Assembly: GCA_018907035.1 (NCBI GenBank)
Contig: JACCIC010000049.1
Coordinates: 2,870,001-2,934,000, forward strand
DNA: 64,000 bases
Direction: 5' to 3'
Source: Sycobia sp. Sy_11
Taxonomy: Eukaryota > Arthropoda > Insecta > Hymenoptera > Epichrysomallidae
Made by a program: the position numbers and the translations under genes. The notes under the pieces are model-generated. The model had not been told where the DNA came from. It did no database searches and saw only the letters and a program-made list of their open reading frames with translations. How positions within the stretch are numbered: position 1 is the first letter of the stretch; each line of letters begins with the position of its first letter. Below, piece by piece: positions 22,561 to 34,334 of the stretch.

Positions 22561-23950
22561 TATAGATCTCGCGGCGAGGAGAGGACAGAAGACGTGAAGA
22601 TGGTTGCCAGGAATTGAGAAATTAACGAAAATAAGGATATATAAGTCGGTATATCGTATTCGAAAGAGTAGATACTTCCGAGTGTCGAATGGTGATTTGA
22701 GAGTGAAAACTTGAAACTATATGTATTGTTTATTTCGGAGGCGTGAAAGCGTTATACCGTTATATAATACCTACATAATTATCATATTATATAATACCTA
22801 TAAAATTATGCATTTTATTTATTTTAATGAATATTTATTTATTTCCTATCATTTTTCGGATATTTACTATGTTTTATGTTTTAAATTTTCGTAATTATTT
22901 AGATTTTAGTATTTAATACAAAATCTATAAAACTCTGTATGTACATATTGTTTTTTATAAGCGCACTTTTATAATACACTAATACACGCAAACCGAGGTG
23001 TTTGTGAATCGTCTCGCAGTTTTTCCTCCACATTTTATAACAAAAAGAGAACCATAAAATAATTCAATAGTAAATATAATATTAAAGGACCTTTCAATTA
23101 CAGGACGAGACGCTCTCAACGAGATCGGGACGATGGTAAACTTAATGTATTCGACGGGACGAGAGCAATGGAAAGGACTGGGGGTGGGTCACGTTTAATA
23201 AAATGAAAAGGCTAATTGTAGAGCAGCTGTTCAATGCCCATCCTGCCGAATTCATAATCGAGAATTCCGAAGGAGCTGCTTCGCGGTTTTAAATTAAACC
23301 CCGCCGAGCGCTCGTCCATTCATTCGGATTTTCACTTTTTGCCTAATCTACGTATACGCAGACGCCGTGATTTAATAATGCACCAGTGGGGCAGGATGTA
23401 ATTAATGAGGCGTCAGTGCCGATGGTAAAACGTTATTGCTATGCATATATATGGCAATGGCACACAGCTACGGATAGCCCGGGTAGAGGGCAGAAAATTT
23501 TTCATGCTTCCAGGATCGAGTCCTTGGGAAATTTTCACGCTTTGGGATTTTTAATTTCACGAATAATGGCAAAATAAGGTCTTAAATGCATTTGTATTAA
23601 TTTTTTTTTGTTGTTGGAGACAGACAAAAATTGTCGGAGAAAGTCAACCGATCGAAACGCATGCTTGTCACAAACAGTTGAACATCTTGCGCGGCGAATT
23701 TTAACGGCCAGTTCGATTCTCAATTAATATCGAACATTTTACTATGAAATTTTATACCGGCAGTAATTAGAAAGAAAAGAAAGAATTTCATTGGATTGGA
23801 AACTTGGAGTAATGATCAATTTTTTTAGTTGTTGAAAACCTAGGATAATTTTTTTGTGTTAAAATGTTTTTAAACAGATTTTTAACAGATTCGAATTACA
23901 GGTATTGAATTATTATATAATTAATAAGTAAAATTATTACAATCTAGATG
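22561..23950. other. Non-coding stretch
   Basis: AT-rich at 22.7-23.1 kb, balanced at 23.1-23.55 kb, then AT-rich again. No gene or repeat is recognised. Confidence 0.65.
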
Positions 23951-24105
23951 ATTGTATATTATTACGATAATACCGTAAATAGAAGAGTAGTGTTCAACTT
24001 TACACCAGGCGAAAAACATGAAATGAGATAATTTTTTTATTTCAATATCTACGTTTTGACCACTTGCAGTATGGTCTTTAACTTCTAGTTATGGTCTTTA
24101 TCAAG
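23951..24105 (-). mobile_element. Repeat family B, copy 1
   Basis: The 50 bp at 23951-24000 is an inverted copy (one mismatch) of 26166-26215. On the minus strand the copy begins with CTTGATAAAGACCATA (24090-24105) and repeats the TAAAGACCATA part. The stem GACCA (24072-24076) with TGGTC (24058-24062) around a 9-nt loop is then followed by AAAACGT. This is the layout of a hammerhead stem II and core, with altered core bases. Similar relics are known from Penelope-like elements. Confidence 0.55.
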
Positions 24106-24272
24106 ATTCTATTAACTATGTTTTGATACATTATAAATTAATTATTACTTGTAAACATTTATTGAATAAAATTTTTATAAATTTACATGCCAATATGATT
24201 GTATAATTCCATAGGTATGTAATGTATAACGTCAATAATTTATCGTTACGAAAATAGACTCCGAAATTTGAA

Positions 24273-24274
<2 letters not shown>

Positions 24275-24321
<47 letters not shown>
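24275..24321. repeat. (TA)n, 47 bp
   Basis: A pure tract 170 bp from family B copy 1. Confidence 0.98.
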
Positions 24322-24326
<5 letters not shown>

Positions 24327-25502
24327 CGTGACAATAGCAACTGAATAAATCGTTAAATAAATTTAAAATAAATTAAAATTATTTAATGTGTGTAGACGTA
24401 GCATTGCATTCGAAACTATAAAATATAACAAGGTAAAGTGAAAGGTATCGCGAATCAAACGATGTAAGTAGATATCGACTCATCATATATTTTTAAATTT
24501 AAGAGTTAATTAAATATTGTATCCAAAGTATTTATAATACACTTTACGGGTTCTTTGTGTCATTTTTATTGTTTATGTTATATTTGTGTGATTATGAATA
24601 AATGTCATTTCCGAAAAAGGTGTTTACGATAGTTTTTCTCCCCAATAATCACTATGGTTTCATTCCAATTTAGTATATGTTTATTTTCTATCTAATATTT
24701 AGCTAATTCTGATTTAGGTCCATTATTCTTTCTATCCCTTTTTATTTATTTCCGTTTTCAGTTATCATTTTGTTTGGCTCACATAGACTTGATCGCAAGT
24801 GGTACAATGAACTTTATACACAGTATATTTTCTCTATGCGGTCTTTTTTAACTATCAAAGAATTTGCCTTTGGCATTTCAAAAAAAAAAGAACACATTAG
24901 ATACGTACCACTGTATCTGCTTGAGCCAGCGCTTTTTTTTGAGCATCGAACTATACTGTTTTATCATCATTCCTCTTCGTATCATATAGAGATAGGTATA
25001 TGCTCGAATTTTCTTCTTATCCTTTAAGGCAATTACAATATCGTAATTAACCGATACTTTTACTCGATATCCTATATTTCCCAACGAAATACAAATAGAC
25101 ATGAAATAAATTCTGCCCAAAAAGAAAAGATAAAAGAAAACGAAGATCGCCGCGCCCACGTACCGCTCGAAAAAGTTATCCAGCGAACAGTATAAGTAGA
25201 AGTTTTGCTTTTCGCATTTTCAATTCTCTGTTATATACATAAAATGCCTATTTACGTAGTACCATCCGAGCCCATGGCTCGACTAAGGATAATTGCGTTA
25301 TAAATATTGGTTGAACAAATACGAGAGACGCTCAGGACGATAATCCTCTCTGCTTTTCTTGTTCAATCCCCCTTCCTCCCTCTCTCTCCTCTCTCTCTAT
25401 CCCTCGCTATCTCTCGTATCACTCCTGAAACTTTACCTCGAGCTTGCTGGCGAGCAGCGCGAAAAGACTTATTCTTAATTGAATGTAGGCGACAGAGTGA
25501 GA
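24322..25502. other. AT-rich non-coding stretch
   Basis: AT-rich to about 25.1 kb, then pyrimidine-rich near 25.34-25.41 kb. No gene is recognised. Confidence 0.65.
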
Positions 25503-25561
25503 AAGAGAGATAGAGAGAGAGAGAGAGGAGAGTGAGAGAGAGAGAGGGAGTGAGAGAGAGA

Positions 25562-25619
<58 letters not shown>
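25503..25619. repeat. (GA)n array, 117 bp
   Basis: The longest GA tract in the window: interrupted GA units to about 25565, then a nearly pure run to 25619. The interruptions (GG, GTGA) suggest an older 5' half and a younger, expanding 3' half. Confidence 0.97.
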
Positions 25620-25622
<3 letters not shown>

Positions 25623-26048
25623 CGCCGGTAAGTTCAAGCAGCCGAAAACAGCTAGATCTTCCTAGCTAGAATGTGGAGGGATGGTCGTGGGTGGGGTTGG
25701 GGAGCAAATCTTGGATCGGTTGAAAAAGTTCGCCGCCGTCGTCCACACGCGGCAGGGCTCTGGATTAAGGCTTTACGGCAACAACTTGGCGCGAGCAGCC
25801 AGTGATAGACCTCCCTCCCTCTCCATGGTTTTGTATTGTACAGAAAAAAAGTGGAAGAAAGAACTTTCGTATTTTTTTTTTTTTTAGAATAACGAATCTA
25901 CACTGCTACGTCCATGAATTTAGGTTGGTAGTGAGCCAAATGTCTTTAAAAATGAATAGGGTTGTAACTAAACTGGCAAATAATATAACTTATTGAAAAT
26001 ATCGGAATGTTTATTGAGCGAAAAATGTATAATCCGATTTGAAAATTA
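25620..26048. other. Non-coding stretch
   Basis: Balanced composition to 25.83 kb, then AT-rich. Short frames only. Confidence 0.65.
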
Positions 26049-26215
26049 CTTGATAATAGACCAGATGCAAGTCAAGATCATAAAATGTTAATTGCTTTAG
26101 AAGAAGACGCACTATTTGAATAATAGAAGTTATCAAAGTCTATAATTTAAGAATTTCTAAGAATAAAGCTGAACACTACTCTTCTATTTACGGTATTATC
26201 GTAATAATATACAAT
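26049..26215 (+). mobile_element. Repeat family B, copy 2
   Basis: An inverted partner of copy 1. It begins CTTGATAATAGACC (26049-26062), keeps the ATGCAAGT loop-like segment (26065-26072), and ends with the 50-bp segment at 26166-26215. That segment matches 23951-24000 in reverse complement with one mismatch. The hammerhead-like part is more decayed than in copy 1. The two copies bracket a 2.26-kb interval. Confidence 0.55.
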
Positions 26216-26777
26216 TATTTTTCTTTTGTTTGAGCCAAACGTATGACTTTAAAAATTCTTTGAGTATATCTAAACAATACGTTACTAATTTACTGCAATT
26301 TTAAAAAGCAAAGAACTGTAACGATATAATATTCAATAATAATGTCACAAATTCATGAATATATAATTTTCAATCTACAACAATGGAAGGCCGACTATAA
26401 TAGTAAAATATTTCCAGCGCGGTTCATCGTCCAACCAAAATACACGTCCTCGTACTGGGAAGTAAAATCATTGATAGGACCTCTGGCGGTCGGATTTTTC
26501 ACCAACGAAAGACTAAACATTTCCGTCAAAACATAGCGGCTTACATATTATTTATTTATCTTTGATTGTAAACTAACTTTTAGGGACATTACACAGTCCA
26601 CGGATCGTGAAAAAAAGTTCTTACTATGTTTACCGTGCAGCTAGTGGTTGTGAAAGTAAGTCAGGTGACAAATTATCGGTAAGTTTTCACGCCTTCCCGT
26701 CGACGTGGTCATAATAATGCAACTGCGACACAGAGGATGATATACGGCAGTTTTGCCACAGTTTTCAGCATAACAAC
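26216..26777. other. Non-coding stretch
   Basis: AT-rich, then balanced from 26.4 kb. A 64-codon plus-strand frame (26342-26536) shows no domain. Confidence 0.6.
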
Positions 26778-26830
26778 GTTTCGTAGTTTTCTCAGCTCGC
26801 TATCAGACTAGTCTCTCAAATAATTTCACC
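26778..26830 (-). ncRNA. Hammerhead-like core fragment
   Basis: On the minus strand CTGATAG (26800-26806) is followed 15 bases later by CGAAAC (26778-26783) and then GTTGTT, the same sequence that follows GAAAC in the 7.8 kb motif. The first core string differs from CTGATGA at two positions, and only a 3-bp TAG/CTA stem II is apparent. It may be a degenerate relic or a coincidence. Confidence 0.25.
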
Positions 26831-27510
26831 ACGTACGTCATCCAAAGTTAAAAAAAAAAAGCAACTGCTTTATACGTGCGCGCGTTATACGACCATCTCG
26901 GCATTGTTTCCGCCATGTTTGGCATGAAGCTCAGGGTCACGCCGCCGTTTTACTTCCTAATGCAGGAACGATCGTGGCAACGTATGTGCCCTTTCTCTAC
27001 ACCCTCGCTCGCGGCTTAACTAAATACATCACCGATACGATCCAATGGACCTGTATTGATCGTCAGTGGTGCTAGAGCCGATCTCACGGCGAATTAAACA
27101 CGGACTTCTACCACCAGCCCCCCCCCCCCTAGTGATATAACGAAATCGATACTCAAGCTGCGGGAGTTGAGCATTTCGCCAATATAAATACTTAAGCTTC
27201 GTCGCGGTGAATTCGAAGTCGATATTTCTTGAATTTGTAAAATTGCCCTTCGTCTTCATCGTTATTTCTTAATATCTTTCTTTGTTGTCTAATTTTAATT
27301 TATTGTAAATATCAACGAGCCTCCATTTTCTTCTTTATAAAGGTCTTCTTTGATATAATTACTTATATAGCACTTGGTATTTCGTAGAAATTTATATTCT
27401 TTCGCCTTTCATAATATATTTATAGTACACACTTTTAAATTGCTAAAGTGGATCTTTTCCATTCACATACATTTATATTATACAATTATTTTTATCTACC
27501 AACTATCACT

Positions 27511-27518
<8 letters not shown>
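26831..27518. other. Non-coding stretch
   Basis: Balanced, CpG-containing DNA to about 27.2 kb, then AT-rich. It includes a C12 run at 27118-27129. No exon is recognised. Confidence 0.6.
27118..27129 (+). repeat. C12 homopolymer
   Basis: Twelve C residues. Confidence 0.96.

Positions 27519-27560
<42 letters not shown>
27519..27560. repeat. (TA)n, 42 bp
   Basis: Alternating tract preceded by TATATAAA. Confidence 0.98.
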
Positions 27561-27561
<1 letters not shown>

Positions 27562-28247
27562 GCTTTCGTGCATGTTAACAACAAATGAAAAAAAAGAAAC
27601 ATTAACATTTCGATTATTTTATTTTCGTGCTAACCTGGGGAAGTTGACTCACGAAATTTCACGGCTTCAGTGGCACACTTTGCTCGCGCGCCCAAAAATT
27701 TCGCACTTATACGTTTCCAATTCTCACACTCGTAATGCCACAAAAGGTTCGTGTATGTAGTCTACAACATGGCACAAGTCAACAACAAGCGCAATAAAAT
27801 TGAAAAGTACCCGATATTCAAGTTTATCGCACTATTCGAATTATGGACGGAGCATTATTTTTCAAAACTTTTACTTTGGAAGTTTTACGTTAACGAATTA
27901 GTATATAATACATTTGATCCATTCCTTCGAAACATCGATTTACATCGACACTTGCTAGGATTAATTATAAAAACAATTATTGATTCAGAGTATCACTATC
28001 CACGCGTGTTTAATTGAAGAGATCGGATTACTTTTAGTACTCGTTTTTAAAACCACTAAAAAATATATAATAATTCAAACAATCGGCCTTTACGCTATCG
28101 CGATAATCTCGATAATTACAATTAATGCAAAATCACGCATTCGCTATAAAACCTTATCCTATAGAACATCAAGCATTCCCGTCTCTCGCGTCGATTCTCT
28201 CTTCCGTATATTCTTGCAAGGTTTTACCCCTTAACTTTTCCCACTTA

Positions 28248-28250
<3 letters not shown>
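27561..28250. other. Non-coding stretch
   Basis: AT-rich. An 88-codon plus-strand frame (27751-28017) is hydrophobic and aromatic-rich but resembles no family I know. No splice context supports it. Confidence 0.55.

Positions 28251-28289
<39 letters not shown>
28251..28289. repeat. (TA)n, 39 bp
   Basis: First of seven tracts clustered between 28.25 and 30.87 kb. Confidence 0.98.
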
Positions 28290-28291
<2 letters not shown>

Positions 28292-28330
28292 ATTCTGTTT
28301 TTCAGCTTAACTCTATATATATATAATATA

Positions 28331-28333
<3 letters not shown>

Positions 28334-28384
<51 letters not shown>
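28334..28384. repeat. (TA)n, 51 bp
   Basis: Separated from the previous tract by 44 bp that itself contains ATATATATATA (28314-28325). Confidence 0.98.
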
Positions 28385-28388
<4 letters not shown>

Positions 28389-28490
28389 CTCTTTATCGCA
28401 GCACAGTGTATTTACTTTGAAAGGCAGCACGGTCGCCTCCTCGCATTAAATATCTCCGAGGGGCATCTAAAAGGGCTTTCCTTGATAGAG

Positions 28491-28491
<1 letters not shown>

Positions 28492-28528
<37 letters not shown>
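28492..28528. repeat. (CT)n microsatellite
   Basis: CT run ending in CTAT units. Confidence 0.95.
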
Positions 28529-28536
<8 letters not shown>

Positions 28537-28642
28537 CGCTGGCTATGTGCACTCCCCTCTACACGTGCACGAGATTCTTCAGAATTTTCTACCCTCTCTA
28601 CCTCTCCTTCACCCTTCGCAAGCACTTTATCTTTCATTCCTT

Positions 28643-28644
<2 letters not shown>

Positions 28645-28690
<46 letters not shown>
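28645..28690. repeat. (TA)n, 46 bp
   Basis: Ends directly at a CpG-rich segment (GCCGCGCAGGCGACG). Confidence 0.98.
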
Positions 28691-28691
<1 letters not shown>

Positions 28692-29807
28692 CCGCGCAGG
28701 CGACGCTTCGAGCGGATGCTTCAGGGAGGTGGTATAGAAATCGTGGGACTGGGGGCGAGGGTTGGAGGGGGTGTAACTTTTGCCAACGCAGTATGGAGTT
28801 TAAAAAATTCAAAATTACACCCCTGCATTATGTGCGCGCCGCTGTGGCTGCGAATGGCGGTTCTAATGTATATTGCTCGTGCGCCCTTATAAGGCCGCGC
28901 GTGTATGTACGTACGAAATAGTAGACGAAAATTTCGTTGTATATGGGTATTAAAAGTGAAGATAGTAACGATGATTATCTTAGAAAAATGTAGTATAATA
29001 GATAATTGAGACAAGGGTGTTTTAGCTGGTATAAATGATTCATTTTCGTTGAATAAATATTTTAATGCGATTTTAATAAAATTAATTTATTTCCAATAAA
29101 TATTTGTTTGGTTGTTCAAAGATTATATTTCTAACTAAATATTTAGTTGGTATTTATGCAAAGAAATGTTTTAATAACTGTTTTTTTATTTATGTTTTTT
29201 TTTTGGAAAAATGGTTTTTATGTAATATAAAAATACGTGAAAAAACTTTTTTATCAAGCCGTGTTATGAAGATGTATTGTACAACATTGACATACCATAA
29301 CTCTTTCTACACTAAACTATTCACAGAAATTCAGTCAAATGAAGAAAAATATTCTTTGTCGAAAATTTCATAAAAACAGGTCGGTGTTGTATAAAAATTA
29401 TTAGGCATTCATAAAATTAAAATATTTTTTATTTCTTCATTCATGAAATTCGTTTTTAAGCATTTATTCTGAGAATAATGGCTAAAAATATTACCTAATA
29501 AAAATTTTCTTTCTTATTCGATGGACATCTCTTAATTTTCAATGGCTTTGCGTTGTCTCCTTAATTGTGAAGAAACAATCAGTGCCATTATAAATTATGT
29601 CAAGTTCTTGAAGATAAAGAAAGAAAGGATTATAATTGCATATAATATAACGCTTTATTTTAGAACTGTCAACGAAATTATCAAGAAGCATAATGTTTGG
29701 GAAAACTGCAGGGTGGCATTTCCAAATGGAAGCGCATTAGGCGTAATTCTTGACTTGTATAACAGACTTCGAGCGATCGACATGGTTGCAATAGATAAAT
29801 CATATTA

Positions 29808-29813
<6 letters not shown>
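28691..29813. other. Non-coding stretch
   Basis: GC-balanced to 28.92 kb, then AT-rich. The plus-strand frame at 29542-29919 runs into a (TA)n tract. Its upstream 90 codons show no recognisable domain. Confidence 0.55.

Positions 29814-29861
<48 letters not shown>
29814..29861. repeat. (TA)n, 48 bp
   Basis: A pure tract. Confidence 0.98.
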
Positions 29862-29865
<4 letters not shown>

Positions 29866-30002
29866 ACACTTTGGTTCATAAAAGTTCACGAAGATCGAAA
29901 AAAAGAACGAAAATTTTAACGAAGTTGCGAGAACGTTTTCTTCTTCCTACTCTTCGCTTTTATATATATTATGTATTCAGAAGAGCGACAGGTGCGCATA
30001 GG

Positions 30003-30003
<1 letters not shown>

Positions 30004-30049
<46 letters not shown>
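30004..30049. repeat. (TA)n, 46 bp
   Basis: A pure tract adjoining a CpG-containing segment on its right. Confidence 0.98.
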
Positions 30050-30053
<4 letters not shown>

Positions 30054-30335
30054 GTTGCATTGCTGTAGTCAGCGCGCGAGTATAAACTTCGCCGCACGCA
30101 TACGGAATAAGCCTGTCGCTGCGGGGGACTTAGTCATCCCGGTTATCCCGACGAGTTATTAAGACTCACCGTTCGCACGCGTAAGGCGACGAAACTTTCT
30201 ATATGCGTACACTTCTTTTCCCGTCGAGTTCATCCGGTACAGCCGCGGATCTTTCATGAGTTTTAAATAGATTCGTATAGTGTGTATACATATTATATAC
30301 ACGTATAGATATATATTACGTCTAGATGTATAAGA

Positions 30336-30338
<3 letters not shown>

Positions 30339-30392
<54 letters not shown>
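30339..30392. repeat. (TA)n, 54 bp
   Basis: A pure tract preceded by about 60 bp of imperfect TATA/TACA sequence. Confidence 0.98.
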
Positions 30393-30395
<3 letters not shown>

Positions 30396-30762
30396 GTATT
30401 AATTACAAAAATAACAATTATAAAAATCATAGAGGAATAAAAAAAGTATCACCATCTTTATTTTTCACGCGAAAAATAACAGTGGTTTATATACTTTATA
30501 TACCATACTTTAAAGTACAATTTTATAATAATGGGAAGCAAGATTTAATTACGAAACGGTTATGGCATTGTAGAGTTTTGATGAAATCAAACTTTTTGAG
30601 GCCAAGGGATACTTGGAGCCGTTTAAAATGTTTGTTAAAAAGCCCACGTAGAAAAAAAATGTCGAACTTCTTACCGACTGTGTTTGGCCGTCCCGTATAG
30701 AAGAATTACCAGCGTGCGTCGTTAAGATACCTACTTTAACGATAAGGCCCAGTAGCTATATA
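30393..30762. other. Non-coding stretch
   Basis: AT-rich to balanced DNA between two TA tracts. A 72-codon plus-strand frame (30482-30700) has no recognisable domain. Confidence 0.6.
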
Positions 30763-30801
30763 TGTGTGTGCGCGCGCGCGCGCGCGTGTGTGTGTGTGTG
30801 T
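30763..30801. repeat. (TG)n(CG)n(TG)n alternating purine-pyrimidine tract
   Basis: About 39 bp: TG units, eight CG units, then TG units. This sequence type favours left-handed (Z) DNA under supercoiling. It ends 15 bp before a (TA)n tract. Confidence 0.95.
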
Positions 30802-30812
30802 ACAACAATGTT

Positions 30813-30816
<4 letters not shown>

Positions 30817-30873
<57 letters not shown>
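30817..30873. repeat. (TA)n, 57 bp
   Basis: The longest TA tract in the window. Confidence 0.98.
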
Positions 30874-30878
<5 letters not shown>

Positions 30879-33770
30879 CGATCTCTATTCTAGTTTTTTA
30901 ATGAACAGACGCGACGAAAAAGGTCTTGAAATGGACTGAATGTTTTTATTAACGTAGTACCGATAATAAGGTGTCCTCAACGGAAACCAACATTTTTTTA
31001 CGGATTCTTGTTATATATAACATTGAAACGTAAAAAAAAATAAATCCAGTCTACAATGAAGAAATAGAGAGATTAAAAATGAATAGAGATAGATAAAACA
31101 CATCTATTTTTGTAGCATATCTGCTTTTTTCGCATCAAAAATCAACCCATAGTGAAGAAATATTATTTATTTAAAAAAAAAAAGAAGGATCGTGCTCTCT
31201 AGCCACGTATTTGAACAATCGAATTTAAACATTATATAGTTAACACAATTACAGTTTACAGTATATACATACGAACAGTTCAACAAACAGCAGTCCCCAG
31301 TGTTCTCGCATGGGATACCTCGTAGTCTTGTTGCACTTGGTTGCAAAACCAAAAGTTATAATTTGCAGAGGCGCGGAGTCCGTTTGGAGGAAGGGGGGGG
31401 GTGATAAACTTGCTATGCCTTAAAGTGGTTATGAATAACATTGCGCGATGCAAGTTTAACGTCTAGAGGACACTATATTACATCTAGACGAGCGGGTATT
31501 CTTCATTTTCTGACGTACTTATAAACGCGCGATATTTCTCTCACACACTCTCTCTCTCTCTTTCTCCCTCTCTCTTCCTCTTCAAGGATTCGAGAAAGAG
31601 AGCTACGTGGATACGAGGAGGATAGATATATTGGTAGCTCGCGCAAAACTTGGCCAACGCGTGAAAAAAATTTTTTTTTTTTTAAGAACTATTTGTGTAT
31701 AGGTTTTCTGTATACGTCGGGTGAAGTTGAATTTGACATTTGTTTCGTTCATCGCATTTTAAAAATACATATATTCTGGAGATGAGTTGTGTATGATATT
31801 AAAAGGTCGTTCGATATTAGCTGAGATAAATAAAAGCAATGTTAAAACGCGCATTTAAATTATTTTTCCATCAAAGTTTTATTTTCATCCATGCCCGACG
31901 AATTATTATGGAGAACATTATTTGTAGAATAAGAAATTCTCAGAGAAAGTGAGAGTTTCGTTAAAAAAAAAAAATAAACAAAAAGATTTTTATGAAAAGC
32001 GAATTAGCAGTGCTGGAATTGCGTTTTATAAATTATTATTCAGATATGCACACATTGTATTCAAAGTACATTCTATTCTTTTAGAAATGCAGAATATTAC
32101 CACGTAAAACATATAATATATATTTATAGATATTTTATTATTATATGAATAAGGTACAATAATAAGTCAGTTGGATAACGAACAATGAAATTCCAGATAC
32201 CTTTAGCACATGATTAGCAACAAGGACAGCATAATTATTAATTTTTTTTGTAAACGTTCTATTTAACACAATGCAGTAACAATAGTATTTCACAAGTAAC
32301 AAATCTTTATGAATGTATATGTATTTGTACATACGCATTATATCATACACATCATGTACATATTTATATGATGTATTTCCAAGTCTTTATGTTTTTGATA
32401 CCGTAATACACCTAAGAAAATTTCTACTTTTACGTATACAAGCTAATATTTTCTCCCATTATTCTTCAACCGAAAATTCTAACTCGTGAAATTTTGTAAC
32501 TTATCTTATTCTACAAATTATACTCCCTTCTTCTCTGGCCTAAAACCGACAAGAAAGGGTCGGTGCGCCCCCGCGTAGGCATACAGTAAATTTTACGCGC
32601 GTCCTTCATACGTATATGTATAGAAAAGTTCGCATCGCGCCGACCTCTATCCGCGTGACTGATATATCTCTATAGAAATAAGGGCGGGGTTCCTTATATA
32701 AGCCTCTAAGATTTTCTTCTCTCGACTATATATCATAGTTTTACACGAAGCAATAAGAACACAGAACTGTAGAAAAGAGGAAGAAGGAGAAATATGCGCA
32801 AAAAAGTTCCTTAAGATCTTGGCCGCAAATTTCCGTTCTGATGTCCACAATGCACGCGCGCAATCGTAATTTCATTCTTTCTGATCATGGTCTTCATACT
32901 TCGTATTCTGAATTGTATATATATATACATGAGATGATGATGTTACTGCTGTGCTAATCCCGAGAAGAGCGGGCTCCGATATGACGCTCGCAGTCCGTTT
33001 CCTGTTTGGCAGAGTGTCAGGGTCGAAATTGCCATTATTTTGGTGCTCTATGCTCGAGATAGCTCACAGATTTTTCAAGATATAGATCTTTATACCCGGG
33101 ATCGGCTGTGAACAGTGTTGTTTAGCATGAATTTTTTTTTTTAATCTGATGCAATATTATATAGCATGAAAATATGTTTCATACGATGCAGAATAAAATC
33201 AATATATAAAGAAAACTATAAATATAAGATTAATGATGATTTTTTAAAATATTTTTTACAACGAGCTTATTAGATTTTTTTTCAGTAAATATAATTTATT
33301 AGTAAAATTTTTGATTTTATCGATTAAAATCCTTGGTTCGTTGCGCATCGTCGAAAAAGAAAATTTAATGTAGAACTTATCGATGGCATATAATTAGAAC
33401 ATAGAAAGTTCGAATTGTACATTCAGAAGAAACCGGAATCAGTGATTTATAAATAGATGAGCCGTTATATTATAATAGTTATATATTCAGAGAAAGAATT
33501 TTGAAATGTCAAAGTTCTACATGAACCATCAGTAAAGGATTTTTTTTTTTTATAGAAATATAGGGATTCTGGGTGAATGCTGAATATAGTTATATGCAAA
33601 GGATTAGTTTATTAAATCGTGGCTATTTTCATTTCTGATCAGGAACTTCTTTGGCTAAATTTTACAACGTCCTTGTCCAGGAATTCGCTGACGCTCGTAC
33701 GCGTCACCTACAGACCAATTGCCTGGTATAAAATTATATAACTCGCGAAAATCTGTAAAGTCGTTCCTGT
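30874..33770. other. Non-coding stretch
   Basis: AT-rich with a CT-rich piece at 31545-31580, a G9 run at 31393-31401 and balanced pieces near 31.3-31.5, 32.5-32.9 and 32.95-33.1 kb. No TA tract over 20 bp, no exon and no repeat match. Confidence 0.6.
31393..31401 (+). repeat. G9 homopolymer
   Basis: Nine G residues. Confidence 0.95.
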
Positions 33771-34334
33771 TGGAAGTATAATGATGTATGGGGAGGCTAT
33801 GTAGGGGAAGATGGGGCACAGAGGGCCTGTCCGGTTAAATAGGCACTCACACGATGATAAAGTTAATAAAGTTTTTTCAAACGTACTGTTGTGAAAAATA
33901 CTTAAATACTACGTAATTCTATATAATTATTAACACTTGCACTCTTTCGAAATGAAAATATTTTATATAAACCTTTTATATCAATCATTAGAAAGTTCAG
34001 CGATAAAAATACACTATCTTCCACTTTACAGTTCGTTGTAGGTAAGGCAAACTAAAAGCGAACAGGTTCAAGTTTTCAGATTATCTAAAGTTTAAGTCGG
34101 GAACATTCCTGGAAAATTTTATTTATCTTTTTACGTAGCTCAGGAGAAAAGTTATAATTAATTGCAAAAAAAAGAAGTCTGAAAAGGGCACGATAGTCGC
34201 GAAATGTGGGGCACAACGAGAACATGAGAAAGTCTCGTTCGTTTGCATTATTTCATGTATCTATACAATGATTTCGACTATTTATCATAAATTTTATGTT
34301 CTGTATTATTATTCACGCCTGTGCGTCATATTAA
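33771..34334. other. Non-coding stretch with paired GGGGCACA motifs
   Basis: GATGGGGCACAGAGG near 33.81 kb and TGTGGGGCACAACGAG near 34.21 kb sit in the same orientation, about 400 bp apart. This could be two parts of an old dispersed repeat. No coding signal. Confidence 0.35.
34018..34047 (+). promoter_or_regulatory. Weak zero-length-exon splice site candidate
   Basis: A 3' splice-like TTGTAG is followed at once by a 5' splice-like GTAAGG (junction 34041/34042). The upstream stretch (CTTCCACTTTACAGTTCG) is only partly pyrimidine-rich, so this is weaker than the site at 35.54 kb. Confidence 0.2.

Noticed and set aside
25419..25637. Ser-Leu repeat proteins opposite GA/CT runs (also near 8.5, 9.1, 28.5, 54.2, 56.9, 58.3 and 60.6 kb)
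   Set aside because: They are translations of dinucleotide repeats with no unique domain.
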